This document shows positions 8,629 through 17,800 of a stretch of DNA of 64,000 nt, piece by piece. The DNA comes from an uncultured Psychroserpens sp. GTDB taxonomy: Bacteria; Bacteroidota; Bacteroidia; Flavobacteriales; Flavobacteriaceae. The position numbers were made by a program, and so were the translations under genes. The stretch lies in assembly GCF_947492715.1 (NCBI RefSeq), contig NZ_CANLNS010000004.1, positions 186,001-250,000 of the forward strand, read 5' to 3'. The notes below the pieces were generated by a model. It worked only from the letters and a program-made list of their open reading frames with translations, was not told the origin of the DNA and did no database searches. Position 1 is the first letter of the stretch. Every line of letters starts with the position of its first letter.

Positions 8629-10164
8629 CTATTGGACCTTTAAGTTAAGATCTTTCCATTTTAATGCTGTTAGCTTTAATTGATTAGAATCTTCCATGTT
8701 ATATTTAAGAAACACATCATTAATATCTGTGGAAAGTGTGCCTTCAGATAAAAAATACAATTCGGTAGAAATCTCAAAGAAACTCTTCATTCTTCTCTTC
8801 ATAGTTAAAAACAAACGTCCATTATTTTCTACTATGCTTACTTTTCTATCTTCAATTTTATAGGTGCCAATTAGTTTGCTTTTTAAGTCATCTGAAATAG
8901 CATTTTGTTCTTTTGTTACTGTATAATTATCAACTAAAAACAACCATGGATCTTTATGCTTGCGTCTGTCCGTATAATTATAAACAACCTTCTCATCAGG
9001 TAACAAAACAGTACTTGAGTTTTCATTCCAACTTGTAGGCCAAAGTTTATGTGTTAAGGAAACCTTTAAACCTGAATTAGGTAATGTGATATATTTTATA
9101 TCTCCAACAGTATTTGCGCCTTCAGCAGTTGGTTCTCCTACAATAACTGCTTTAGTGTTTTGTTTTAAAATTGAAGCTAATTCTAATAACGTACCACGAG
9201 TAGCATTACTTGTTAGAACAAATAGCCTTCCTCTCTGATTAATGTTTTTTGAATCTCTCAAGGCATCTGTTAAAGGCTTTAACTTAAAACCATTACCTCC
9301 ACCTCCATACCTTACATCTACAATAACTTTAGTGGTTTTATTTTTTGCTAGAATCGTTTCAATACTTTTTACAAAATCAGAAAAAGAATCACCAGAATCG
9401 TTATTAGATATGTGTTGTAATTGTACAAATAGTGTTTTAGTTTTAGGAATGTACTCAAACCAATAGTTTTCTTTGACGTGGGTTGTATTTGAAGCACTAA
9501 AAAACTCGTCATTAGCTAACCCTCTAGATAGTGCCGAATATGATTCTATGGAACCACTTTCAATTGTTTTAATCTCTCCTGAAGCAAACTCCAAAGTCAC
9601 TTCATCATTGCTAGTCCCTAAATCAACAGTTTTTAAAAGAGATGGTATTAATCCATATGCCTGAAATAAATATTTCTTATAATAATCATTATCTGCATTT
9701 AAAACTGGTTTTATAGTATTGAATACGTCTTGAATATTGATGTTATTTATTTTTACAATTTGTTTATCAATTATTTCTTTATAACCGTTACTTGCATCAA
9801 GAATATATAGCCCATCATTAAACCAATATGTTTTTATAGGTAGAATCTTTAAGTCAACACCTTTTTGAAACAATGGCACATTACATCCTTCATCATTTAA
9901 CGTATTCAATAATCTTTGTAAAGCAAAAACAACCTCTTCTTTTTGATTACCCATTTCTGATGAACTAATAATTTCATAAATATTGTCAAACGCTTTTTTG
10001 TTTGTATCATTTTTATATTGAGGCACCATTTTCTCCACTTTCTTTTTCAAGAAAACGAAGTCTTCTTCCCATGAGCTTTGATCAATATTAAAATTAACCT
10101 CTTGAGCGCTTCCTGAACAAGAAAAAACAAAACCAATTAATAATGCAATAATCTCAATTTTCAT
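8629..10164 (-). CDS. S41-like (C-terminal-processing-peptidase fold) lipoprotein
   Basis: A 511-residue protein with a lipobox-like FSCSGS (C16). The middle has the S41/crotonase-like core VIVDVRYGGGGNG (about 280-292), then RLFVLTSNATRGTLLELASIL (from about 313) and AVIVGEPTAEGANTVG. In active S41 peptidases the T-x-S-A/S block supplies the nucleophilic serine. Here the equivalent ATRGT has glycine, so I doubt peptidase activity. The last 90 residues look like a lipocalin or DUF3471-type tail (KLIGTYKIEDRKVSIVE...). It begins two bases after the PDZ-hydrolase gene, clearly in the same operon. Confidence 0.75.
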   Translation of the reverse strand: MKIEIIALLIGFVFSCSGSAQEVNFNIDQSSWEEDFVFLKKKVEKMVPQYKNDTNKKAFDNIYEIISSSEMGNQKEEVVFALQRLLNTLNDEGCNVPLFQKGVDLKILPIKTYWFNDGLYILDASNGYKEIIDKQIVKINNINIQDVFNTIKPVLNADNDYYKKYLFQAYGLIPSLLKTVDLGTSNDEVTLEFASGEIKTIESGSIESYSALSRGLANDEFFSASNTTHVKENYWFEYIPKTKTLFVQLQHISNNDSGDSFSDFVKSIETILAKNKTTKVIVDVRYGGGGNGFKLKPLTDALRDSKNINQRGRLFVLTSNATRGTLLELASILKQNTKAVIVGEPTAEGANTVGDIKYITLPNSGLKVSLTHKLWPTSWNENSSTVLLPDEKVVYNYTDRRKHKDPWLFLVDNYTVTKEQNAISDDLKSKLIGTYKIEDRKVSIVENNGRLFLTMKRRMKSFFEISTELYFLSEGTLSTDINDVFLKYNMEDSNQLKLTALKWKDLNLKVQ

Positions 10165-10166
10165 AA

Positions 10167-11534
10167 TTATTTAAGATTTAAAAACATCCAGTTAGTACTT
10201 TCCTTACCTAATGTAGTACTATAATTATCACGTGCATGTACCATATAGCTTCCATTACCTAGCGTTTCAACATTATGCTGCATAGAATTAAAGTTTACAA
10301 ACCCATGATCTGCGTTTTCAATCAGGATAAAATTGGCTTTACCTCCATTTTTGTTCACAATATCTGCAATCTTTTGTGCACCAGCAGGATGTATTGCTTG
10401 TATATCAAATTCTCCATGCATGGCAAATACATTAGTTTTAACCTTTGACCACGCTTTAGGAATATTAATATCTGCTAAATTTTGCCAAAACTTAAAATGA
10501 CGTCCTATATATTGGTTTCTTTCAAAATCTGATGCATTGAAAACCTCCACATAGCTTTTGTTTTTCAGCATGTCTTCACCTGATAGCTTTTTAATTAAAA
10601 AATCATCATTGAACTGTAAACTTACTTTACTATCCTCTTTAATTTGAGCTTCAGACACGCCAAAATGTTTTGGTTGAATGGTGTATAAATCTATCATATA
10701 GTCGTACCAGTTTTGCGCAATACTACCATAAGTTAAAATACCTCTTGGTTCTTGAAATTCATTTAATAAAGGTGCAATTACACCTCCCATGGAGTGCCCA
10801 AACATAAAAATGTTATTCGTATCAATCGATTTTTGCTTTAATAAATCTTTATAGCCTTCTTTAAACGCTAAAAGTTCTTCAGTAAAGCTTATTTCAGAAC
10901 ACGTTTTTTTACTTTGACTGTCTCCAACACCTGGCTTTTCTATTCGATATACAGCAAATCCAGCATTAACCCAATCACTTAATAGTTTTTTCATCGGATT
11001 ATCATTAGAAACCGTTTCTACAGAACCGCAGGTATATCCTTGAAGAAAGTAAACCACTGGAGCATTTTGCTTATTTTTTGGAGTTACCAAAATACTCCTT
11101 AACACATTGTCTTTATAAACGACTTCACCATAAGTAACACTACCATTTTCGAATACTTCAATGGGTCTGCCTTTTAACGTACTCGAATTAGTTTGTTTCT
11201 TTTCATTAGAAAAGTATTCTGCCTTTAAAATATCTCCTTCATATAGTTCACTTGTAATAGCTAAAACATCTTGAATTGTATTTACTGGTCTATTATTTAA
11301 TGTTGTGAGTACATCACCTTGCTTTACTCCTAAATTTGAGAATGTTGAATTCGGCATTACTGTAGTAATGTACACTCCAGAATTTAGTTTTAAATTATGT
11401 TCATTGGCAATACTATCGTTTAATGTTTGCATCATAATACCCAACATTCCTTTTCTTTTGAGGATTTGAGCTTCTGAAATTTGATGAACAAATAGTAATG
11501 CGATCGCAATAGATATGTATGTAATTGACTTCAT
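10167..11534 (-). CDS. Secreted PDZ domain / alpha-beta hydrolase fusion
   Basis: A 455-residue protein with a signal peptide ending near SEAQ (about 23). An N-terminal PDZ domain (about 30-110) contains SGVYITTVMPNSTFSNLGV and KQGDVLTTLNNRPV. An alpha/beta hydrolase (about 140-455) follows, with an oxyanion region VVYFLQGYTCGS, the nucleophile elbow GHSMGG at 246-251 (S248), an acid in AMHGEFD and the histidine in ENADHGF. It is a probable esterase or peptidase acting in the envelope; the PDZ may tether it to a partner or a C-terminus. It sits between the DUF2911 gene (gap 12) and the S41-like gene (gap 2). The substrate is unknown. Confidence 0.85.
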   Translation of the reverse strand: MKSITYISIAIALLFVHQISEAQILKRKGMLGIMMQTLNDSIANEHNLKLNSGVYITTVMPNSTFSNLGVKQGDVLTTLNNRPVNTIQDVLAITSELYEGDILKAEYFSNEKKQTNSSTLKGRPIEVFENGSVTYGEVVYKDNVLRSILVTPKNKQNAPVVYFLQGYTCGSVETVSNDNPMKKLLSDWVNAGFAVYRIEKPGVGDSQSKKTCSEISFTEELLAFKEGYKDLLKQKSIDTNNIFMFGHSMGGVIAPLLNEFQEPRGILTYGSIAQNWYDYMIDLYTIQPKHFGVSEAQIKEDSKVSLQFNDDFLIKKLSGEDMLKNKSYVEVFNASDFERNQYIGRHFKFWQNLADINIPKAWSKVKTNVFAMHGEFDIQAIHPAGAQKIADIVNKNGGKANFILIENADHGFVNFNSMQHNVETLGNGSYMVHARDNYSTTLGKESTNWMFLNLK

Positions 11535-11546
11535 ATAATATTTTAA

Positions 11547-12641
11547 TTATAGTTTGTAAGTTCCTGTTTCTACTTCTGATATAATTTCGTCCAGCCTGTT
11601 ATGAAAGCGTTCTGGAGCCGTTTCTTTTACTTTTTTGATGTCTTTTACCGATTTTTTTATGTTTCCTAAAAAGTATTGACTTAGACCTCTATTTAATTGT
11701 AAAGACCAATACTCTGGATATTGCTCAAATTTTGAATTATTATAATCATAAGCATCTTGGTAAAATCCATTGCGCAATAAAAATATACCAAACGCATTGG
11801 CTTCATTTGCTGAAGCAAAAAGAGATTTAGCCTCTTTAATTGCTTCTTCCATATCTGTAGTTTTATTCAGCTTTTTTAATAATTTAATTTTAGTTCCGAG
11901 ATTAGTAAGGTTTTTATCGGCAGCGAAACCTCCATAACCTCCATTTATAGACCGATTTACCCAATCTAAAGCTTCTTCTAAATTGGTGTCATGATTTAGA
12001 CACCAATTTGCAGCATCATTCCAGGCTTGCCAATGGTAAGTATTTATTCCTCGTAGTTCACTTCTAAAACTTTCAATCGTAGTTGAATTTAGATCTACTT
12101 CAACCTTAAAGGGAAGTCTTCGATTTGCCCACTCTAAACCAATGATCAATGAATTCTCAGTGCGATCTAAGAACTCATAATCCAGTTGTTCTGAAAACGG
12201 AGATTTTACAGAGGACACATCAACACTTAAGCTGACATCATCTTTTATATCGAGATAATAACTTCCCCATTGATTATTATTATGTGCAAATAATAAAGTA
12301 TAAACATCCTTTTTTGGAATGACATGAAATCCATAAATTCCCGGTTTTAATAATTGGCCCTCAATTAACACATCTGTATTAAATTCAATAGTTGTATTCA
12401 TATTAGCACCTGCTCTCCAAGGAATAGGGTTTCCGTCTTGAGGAATAATATTCGTATTACTCCAAACATCTCTCCCTCTTACAGATGGACTACTATATTT
12501 AATAGTGATATTAGTAACACCTAATTTTTGGGTTTCTTGAACTTCAGGACTTGCTTGCGGAATGCTTAGTGTATGAAATTGTGCAAAGGCAAAAACCGAT
12601 ACTAATAGTAAAACTGAAGTTGTGTAGTACTTTTTAAACAT
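11547..12641 (-). CDS. DUF2911 domain protein, secreted
   Basis: I start it at 12641 (MFKKYYTTSVLLLVSVFAFAQ), which gives a clean signal peptide; the frame is open 14 codons further upstream without one. The 364-residue product has the DUF2911 region (about 20-190), with KYSSPSVRGRDVW, PWRAGANMNTTIEF and GIYGFHVIP, followed by a TPR-like helical half (about 200-360). DUF2911 proteins are common exported Bacteroidota proteins of unknown function. It is the first gene of the four-gene minus-strand run and is divergent from the AraC gene at 12791, which probably controls it. Confidence 0.85.
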   Translation of the reverse strand: MFKKYYTTSVLLLVSVFAFAQFHTLSIPQASPEVQETQKLGVTNITIKYSSPSVRGRDVWSNTNIIPQDGNPIPWRAGANMNTTIEFNTDVLIEGQLLKPGIYGFHVIPKKDVYTLLFAHNNNQWGSYYLDIKDDVSLSVDVSSVKSPFSEQLDYEFLDRTENSLIIGLEWANRRLPFKVEVDLNSTTIESFRSELRGINTYHWQAWNDAANWCLNHDTNLEEALDWVNRSINGGYGGFAADKNLTNLGTKIKLLKKLNKTTDMEEAIKEAKSLFASANEANAFGIFLLRNGFYQDAYDYNNSKFEQYPEYWSLQLNRGLSQYFLGNIKKSVKDIKKVKETAPERFHNRLDEIISEVETGTYKL

Positions 12642-12765
12642 GTTGTATATTTTATTGATTTCTACAGGCAAAACTACCAGCATATTCTCTATGAAATCTC
12701 CTAATTCGTGAAATATAGAGATAGATTTAAGAGCATTTTAACAAAAGTGAACCTTGTTTAACTCC

Positions 12766-12773
12766 TATATTTG
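12766..12773 (+). promoter_or_regulatory. Bacteroidota -7 element TATATTTG
   Basis: TATATTTG fits the TAnnTTTG -7 consensus of Bacteroidota primary sigma factor and lies 17 bases before the AraC start at 12791. No clear TTTG box sits 19-22 bases upstream, so the assignment is tentative. Confidence 0.35.
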
Positions 12774-12790
12774 TAGAAAGGATATAAAAC

Positions 12791-13786
12791 ATGAATTCAG
12801 CCATTGTACTAATTATGTTTTCAGGTGTAGCAGTAACGTCTTGTGGGTTTTTGGCAAGCTATTTTTTATTCATAAAAAATGAACATAAAGTTAAGGATGT
12901 AACATTAGGTTTGCTTTTTATAGCCATAGCATTAAGGATTTCGAAGTCTATTTTTTATTATGCCTTACCTGAAATATCTGCCATTGGAGTTGGTATAGGT
13001 TTTTTTGGCTTTGCATGTATTGGTCCGTTAGCACTAGTCTATTTTTCAATCAATAATTCTAGCGCTTTTAATCTAAAACTTATTCATTATTTCCACCTTA
13101 TTTTTCCTGTTTTGGGTTTTATTATTATTGTAGCAAACAGTGATTATGCTTATGATTTATATCTATTAGCCAACATTAGTTTAGCAGCTTATTTAGGGTT
13201 TATTGCAAATCAATTTGTGATATCATCTAAATCTCCGGAATTATCTAAATGGCACAAAGCGCTTTTTGTGTCTTTAATTGGATTAACTGGAATTCTAATT
13301 TATCAGTTACTAGGTGAAACTATTAACGATTATGCCATTGGCATTGGATTATCGTCTCTAGTGATGTACTTTTTATTCTTTTATGCACTGCAATCACCAG
13401 GATTGGTAAAAAAATCAAACCCCAAGTCCTTACCTCATGAGTTATTACAAAAAATCAAGGTTGCTATAGAAGAAGATAAAATCTTTATGCAACCTGCAAT
13501 ATCTTTATCTCAATTTGCCGAGGCTATAGACGTTCCTACGTATTTGGTTTCAAAAGCTACCAAGTCCTTATATAATAAGAGCTTTCCTGAGGTTATAAAT
13601 AGTTTTAGAATTAGCACTATAAAACAAAAATTATCTCAACCAGAATTTGCCAACGAAAAAATTGAAGATTTAGCTTATGATGTTGGGTTTAATACGGCTT
13701 CTACCTTTTATAATGCGTTTAAAAAGGAAACAAACATGTCTCCAAGAGCTTATCAGAAAGAGATTCAGGAACGAACAATTAGCTAA
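12791..13786 (+). CDS. Membrane-anchored AraC-family transcriptional regulator
   Basis: A 331-residue protein with an N-terminal membrane half (about 1-205, seven hydrophobic stretches beginning SAIVLIMFSGVAVTSCGFLAS) and a C-terminal AraC HTH domain (about 220-325). The latter has ISLSQFAEAIDVPTYLVSKA and IEDLAYDVGFNTASTFYNAFK...MSPRAY. It has the same architecture as the regulator at 5914 but is clearly diverged from it. It is divergent from the DUF2911-to-DUF885 operon, its likely target. Repeat copy C starts about 46 bases after the stop codon, much as copy B follows the other AraC gene. Confidence 0.92.
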   Translation: MNSAIVLIMFSGVAVTSCGFLASYFLFIKNEHKVKDVTLGLLFIAIALRISKSIFYYALPEISAIGVGIGFFGFACIGPLALVYFSINNSSAFNLKLIHYFHLIFPVLGFIIIVANSDYAYDLYLLANISLAAYLGFIANQFVISSKSPELSKWHKALFVSLIGLTGILIYQLLGETINDYAIGIGLSSLVMYFLFFYALQSPGLVKKSNPKSLPHELLQKIKVAIEEDKIFMQPAISLSQFAEAIDVPTYLVSKATKSLYNKSFPEVINSFRISTIKQKLSQPEFANEKIEDLAYDVGFNTASTFYNAFKKETNMSPRAYQKEIQERTIS

Positions 13787-13832
13787 ACCTCTAAGAAGTT
13801 TTATCAATTATTTCTTTGCTGAAACTTCGGTC

Positions 13833-13898
13833 TTATTTTCCAATACAGAAAGTGACTTATCATTATTGATAGTACTTTAAAGTCCAAAGAGACAAATT
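13833..13898 (-). repeat. Repeat copy C with mnmE-3'-like 18-mer (13833-13850)
   Basis: The minus strand of 13833-13850 reads TTCTGTATTGGAAAATAA, three mismatches from the true mnmE end in this window. Bases 13837-13898 match 7107-7168 of copy B with two substitutions, in the same orientation. It follows the AraC gene and precedes the T9SS/LamG block, so it marks a block boundary as copies A and B do. Confidence 0.6.
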
Positions 13899-13941
13899 CG
13901 TTACAATTCAAAATCAAAATAGATTAAAATATTGAGCATAG

Positions 13942-13974
13942 AAAAGCCTCAGAAATTATTAATCTGAGGCTTTT
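13942..13974. terminator. Bidirectional terminator hairpin
   Basis: A perfect 12-base inverted repeat (AAAAGCCTCAGA / TCTGAGGCTTTT) with a 9-base loop has A and T runs on opposite sides, so it can act on both strands. An outer AGCAT/ATGCT pair extends the stem after a 2-base bulge. It lies between the convergent AraC (+) and T9SS-protein (-) genes. Confidence 0.8.
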
Positions 13975-14043
13975 ATGCTTAATCAAATAAGTATGGGAAA
14001 ACGTACTATTTAGAGTATCTTTTAGGTTTTCGCTATTAATCCA

Positions 14044-14859
14044 TTAATGTTTGATAAATCTTAAGTTCTGTTTTCCTATTACTGTTTGTATTTCTAGAAA
14101 GTAAACTCCGCTATTTAACTGACTCACATCTAATTGCTCTTTTGCTTCAGACATTTGAACCAATCTACCATTGACATCTCTAATCTTTAAATCTTCAATA
14201 GTGTTGTTTGAAAGCCCCTTTATGTTTAATATATCTCTTGTTGGATTTGGAAACACCTGAAAGTCTAAAACCTCTTTTTCCTCTTCACTCAACGTTACAA
14301 AATTAAAGCTGCTCATTCCTGACACTCCTGCTCCATTAGGGTCGACAACATTCGCAAACTCTGCCATACCGTTATCAACCATATCTGCCTGCATAAAAGA
14401 TTTTAATGGCGTAACTGTATTAGCTAAAGATGAATTGTTCTCTAATATATACATAACTCCTGATGTTGGAACACCATTTACTGTAAACGTATACATGTCT
14501 GAATTCATTCCCGATGATGGGGCTGATAATGAAATCGGACTCCCTAAGGTCTCTGTAATCAAATAACCATCAATAGTAGGTTGTGCTACATTAACTCCAT
14601 CAAAGAAAGTTGAAGAAGCTCCCGATCCTAAAGAAGTGTCTGGTGTAATTGTTACTCCATCTGGAAGGATAATGGTGAATCCATAACTTTGTACTGAAGT
14701 AAGAAAATTATTAGTACTTGTATTTGGAACAGCCTGAATTGTAAAACTATAACTCCCATTATGCTGCAAAGTGTAGGTATAACCATCTTGTGCATTTAAT
14801 TTACTTGTACAAAGCATAAACAGTAATGTAACTAAAAGAATTTGGGTAATTTTTTTCAT
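14044..14859 (-). CDS. Secreted protein with T9SS type A sorting domain
   Basis: A 271-residue protein with a signal peptide ending at KLNAQ (about 23). A beta-rich central domain follows, with an extracellular cohesin-like or adhesin-like look (GYTYTLQHNGSYSFTIQA...). The C-terminal Por-type sorting domain (about 198-271) has FQVFPNPTRDILNIKG, IRDVNGRLV and LNSGVYFLEI. It should be exported by Sec and carried across the outer membrane by type IX secretion. It follows the giant LamG/LRR gene by 23 bases and may be its surface partner. The function of the central domain is not recognised. Confidence 0.85.
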   Translation of the reverse strand: MKKITQILLVTLLFMLCTSKLNAQDGYTYTLQHNGSYSFTIQAVPNTSTNNFLTSVQSYGFTIILPDGVTITPDTSLGSGASSTFFDGVNVAQPTIDGYLITETLGSPISLSAPSSGMNSDMYTFTVNGVPTSGVMYILENNSSLANTVTPLKSFMQADMVDNGMAEFANVVDPNGAGVSGMSSFNFVTLSEEEKEVLDFQVFPNPTRDILNIKGLSNNTIEDLKIRDVNGRLVQMSEAKEQLDVSQLNSGVYFLEIQTVIGKQNLRFIKH

Positions 14860-14882
14860 GATTTTTGTTTTTGGTTTATTAT

Positions 14883-17800
14883 TTAATTTTCTGGTAATTG
14901 CTCCTCTATAGCGTAAGTACTAAAATTTAAAAAATTACTAGGGTGAGCTAAAACATTTTGTAAAACAAAAGGAGTGTCTGGTGTGACTCCTGAATATTGT
15001 GTGTTTCCGTCCATGTTAACATCATATACACTATATCCTGGTACTATATAGGTAGGAAAATTTAAAAAATTTCCTGGGTCGTTAAGCACGGTTGATAATA
15101 TAGAAGGACTGTCAGGTGTAGTTCCTGAATACTGAGTTCTGCCATCTCCATCAACATCTCCAGCCCATAACGCTGTTACACCATTTGGCATACCAAAAAT
15201 CGTTTGAGCATTTGTTCCAAACGTAATTTCATTATTAGCATCTGTATAATTCACTGCTGTAGCCGTATTAGATAACGCTACTGTACTGGCCGTCATAACA
15301 CCAAGGTGATTACGGTGTTTCACAGTAACATAATAATTCCCTGCTACAGTTGCGTTAAAGTATACTGGCGAATTTCCATCAACATGTACTATATCTCCAT
15401 CTCTTTGTAATAAAGCCGAACGAGAAGCGATAATTGTTGTATTATCTGAACTAGCTCTTAATTCTAACCAAATCCAGTCTACAATCGCATCGGCCCCTTC
15501 TTTAACGAATAGCAATTCACTACATGTCATCCCGTCTGAATATGGACTTGTTGTCGGTATTATATCATTAACTCTTAAATCGTCGCGCATAAGGCTTTCT
15601 TCTCCTGTATTAGGGTTTAAGGCCGCGCCTTGTAAATAAGTTTTTGCATTTAACCCTGTATTACAATTATCTAATATATCTTGTACACTGTCCCATTCTG
15701 TTGCGTTTATACCTGTAAACGATAAGGTTGTTGCTCCGTTACCAGCAGTCATATAATTATATAAACCACATAAACTTGTTATATTTGGCTGGTTTTGAAT
15801 AATGAATGTATCCGTAACATTATTTAACGCAAATAGATTCATACTTTCTAACGCATTATTATTTCTAATAGTAGAAAAACTTGAGCCTGTTAGTGCTGTT
15901 AGATTTTGTAAAGCATCAATCTCAATTAAATTCCCGTTAAAACTGATTCCTAAAGAAACTAGAGTAGTTAACGACTCTAAAAACGAATTACTTAAAGATG
16001 TTATTTCTTCATTTCCTGAAATGTTTAAAGATCCAAGTGACGTAATATTTAAATTAGGAAATCCTTCAAGATTAGTCACGCTGTCACAATTTGTTAAATT
16101 AAACCCCCCTAAACTGGTTAAGTTATCCATTCCTTGGATAGAAGTTAGCTGGGTTAAATCTGTTAAAGAAAGCCTGTTCCCTATACTAGTAACACTTTGA
16201 AGAAAATCTAAATTAATCATTGCAATTGTATCAAATTCTGCATCTGTACCAATAGTATCTAAAACCGTTACTGTTATGGTATTTACTAACGGGCAATTAT
16301 CTATAGAAAAATCATTATCAATACTCGTTAAATTTGGCAAATTAATAGCCGTTAAATTAGCGCAACCTCCTATTAATACTCTACCTGAACTACTTAGCAA
16401 TTCGGGGGCATTAATAGTCGTTATACCTGTAAGGTCTGTTATGATAAAGTTTCCGCAATTTTGTAAAAGTGGAAAGGCTATACTAGATAATCCTGAACCA
16501 ATATTATTCATACGTACTTCTCCTGACACTTGTGTTAATTGAGGTAATGAAACTGAACTTAATGAACTAAAATTAATTACAAAATTCCCTGTTAAGGTTT
16601 GCAACTGATTAAACGAAATGGTATTTAAAAGTGTATTACCTGTAATTGTTATGCTATCAATACTATTTAATTGGTCTAAAATAGAAATGTCTGTTAATGC
16701 ATCTAAGTTGTTTACTTCAAAACCTCCGCCTAAACTCGTGATATTAGAAAATGAAGCAATACTCGTTGTATTGATCATATTCTTTAAAGTAAAGTCGTCT
16801 CCTATAGTTGTTAAACTAGAAAAACCAGATAAGTCGTCCACTATATCACCTTCTAGGTATAAATCTCCAGAAATGGTGTGAATGTTAGAAAAGCCAGAAA
16901 GGTCTGTAATTGTACCGTTTATAATAACATTACCTTCAATAACACCACAAGTTCCTAAAGCTGTGGTATAAGTGTCGACTTCTGCTTGTGTCGTTAACGT
17001 TACACCTCCTGCAACCACACAATCGCAGGCTTGAGATACATTGTTATCTGAAGCATCTATCCAGTTACTGGCACTTCCATTTAGAGCAAAGTTAGCCAGT
17101 GTTCCGTTAGTATTATTACCCGAATTATCTGTTAATGTGGTTACTGTACTATTATTTAAGGTTGCAATACCTTGATTAAAGTTATAACTTAATAATAAAT
17201 CATTTTGTGCCATATCTGCGCTACAACCGTTAAGATTTTCTACTTCAAAAGCCGTTAGTGTTTTAGTCCAAAAACGTAACTCGTCTAATTGTCCATCAAA
17301 ATAGCCTCCACTATCTCCTGTTGGAGTATCTGTTGCTGCATAGCCTATTTGTATGTCTGCGGTTGTAGAAGCTGCGGTTGCGGTTCCATCCCATCCGGTA
17401 GAGCGGGCAAGTGTTCCGTCTATATAGCATCTGGCATTACCAGAATTAAGTGTTACAGCAACATGATGCCAGTTATCATCTGCCACATAAGTATCTGGGC
17501 TTAATAGCCTGGTAATATAATTTGAGCCACTAGCATAGTAATAAAATTCAATTCTTCCTCCATCTAAATTAATACGCCATCCATTATCTCCATTAGGTGT
17601 AAATTTATTTATAACCCCTCCTATTCCGTCTGTAGTTTTTATCCAAAAATCTACCGAAAAGTTCAAGTTGTTTTGTGAAATATCATGAGGAATCGTAACA
17701 ATATCGTCTGTACCATCAAAGTCTAAACCAGAACCTTGCCCTGCTCCATAGCCTTGGATTGTAAAGGTGTAAGCTGGTTCATCACAGTCATTACTATTAA

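Noticed and set aside
13677-13880. A 67-codon plus-strand frame overlapping the end of the second AraC gene
   Set aside because: It overlaps the AraC HTH coding in another frame and runs into repeat copy C; it shows no protein-like features.
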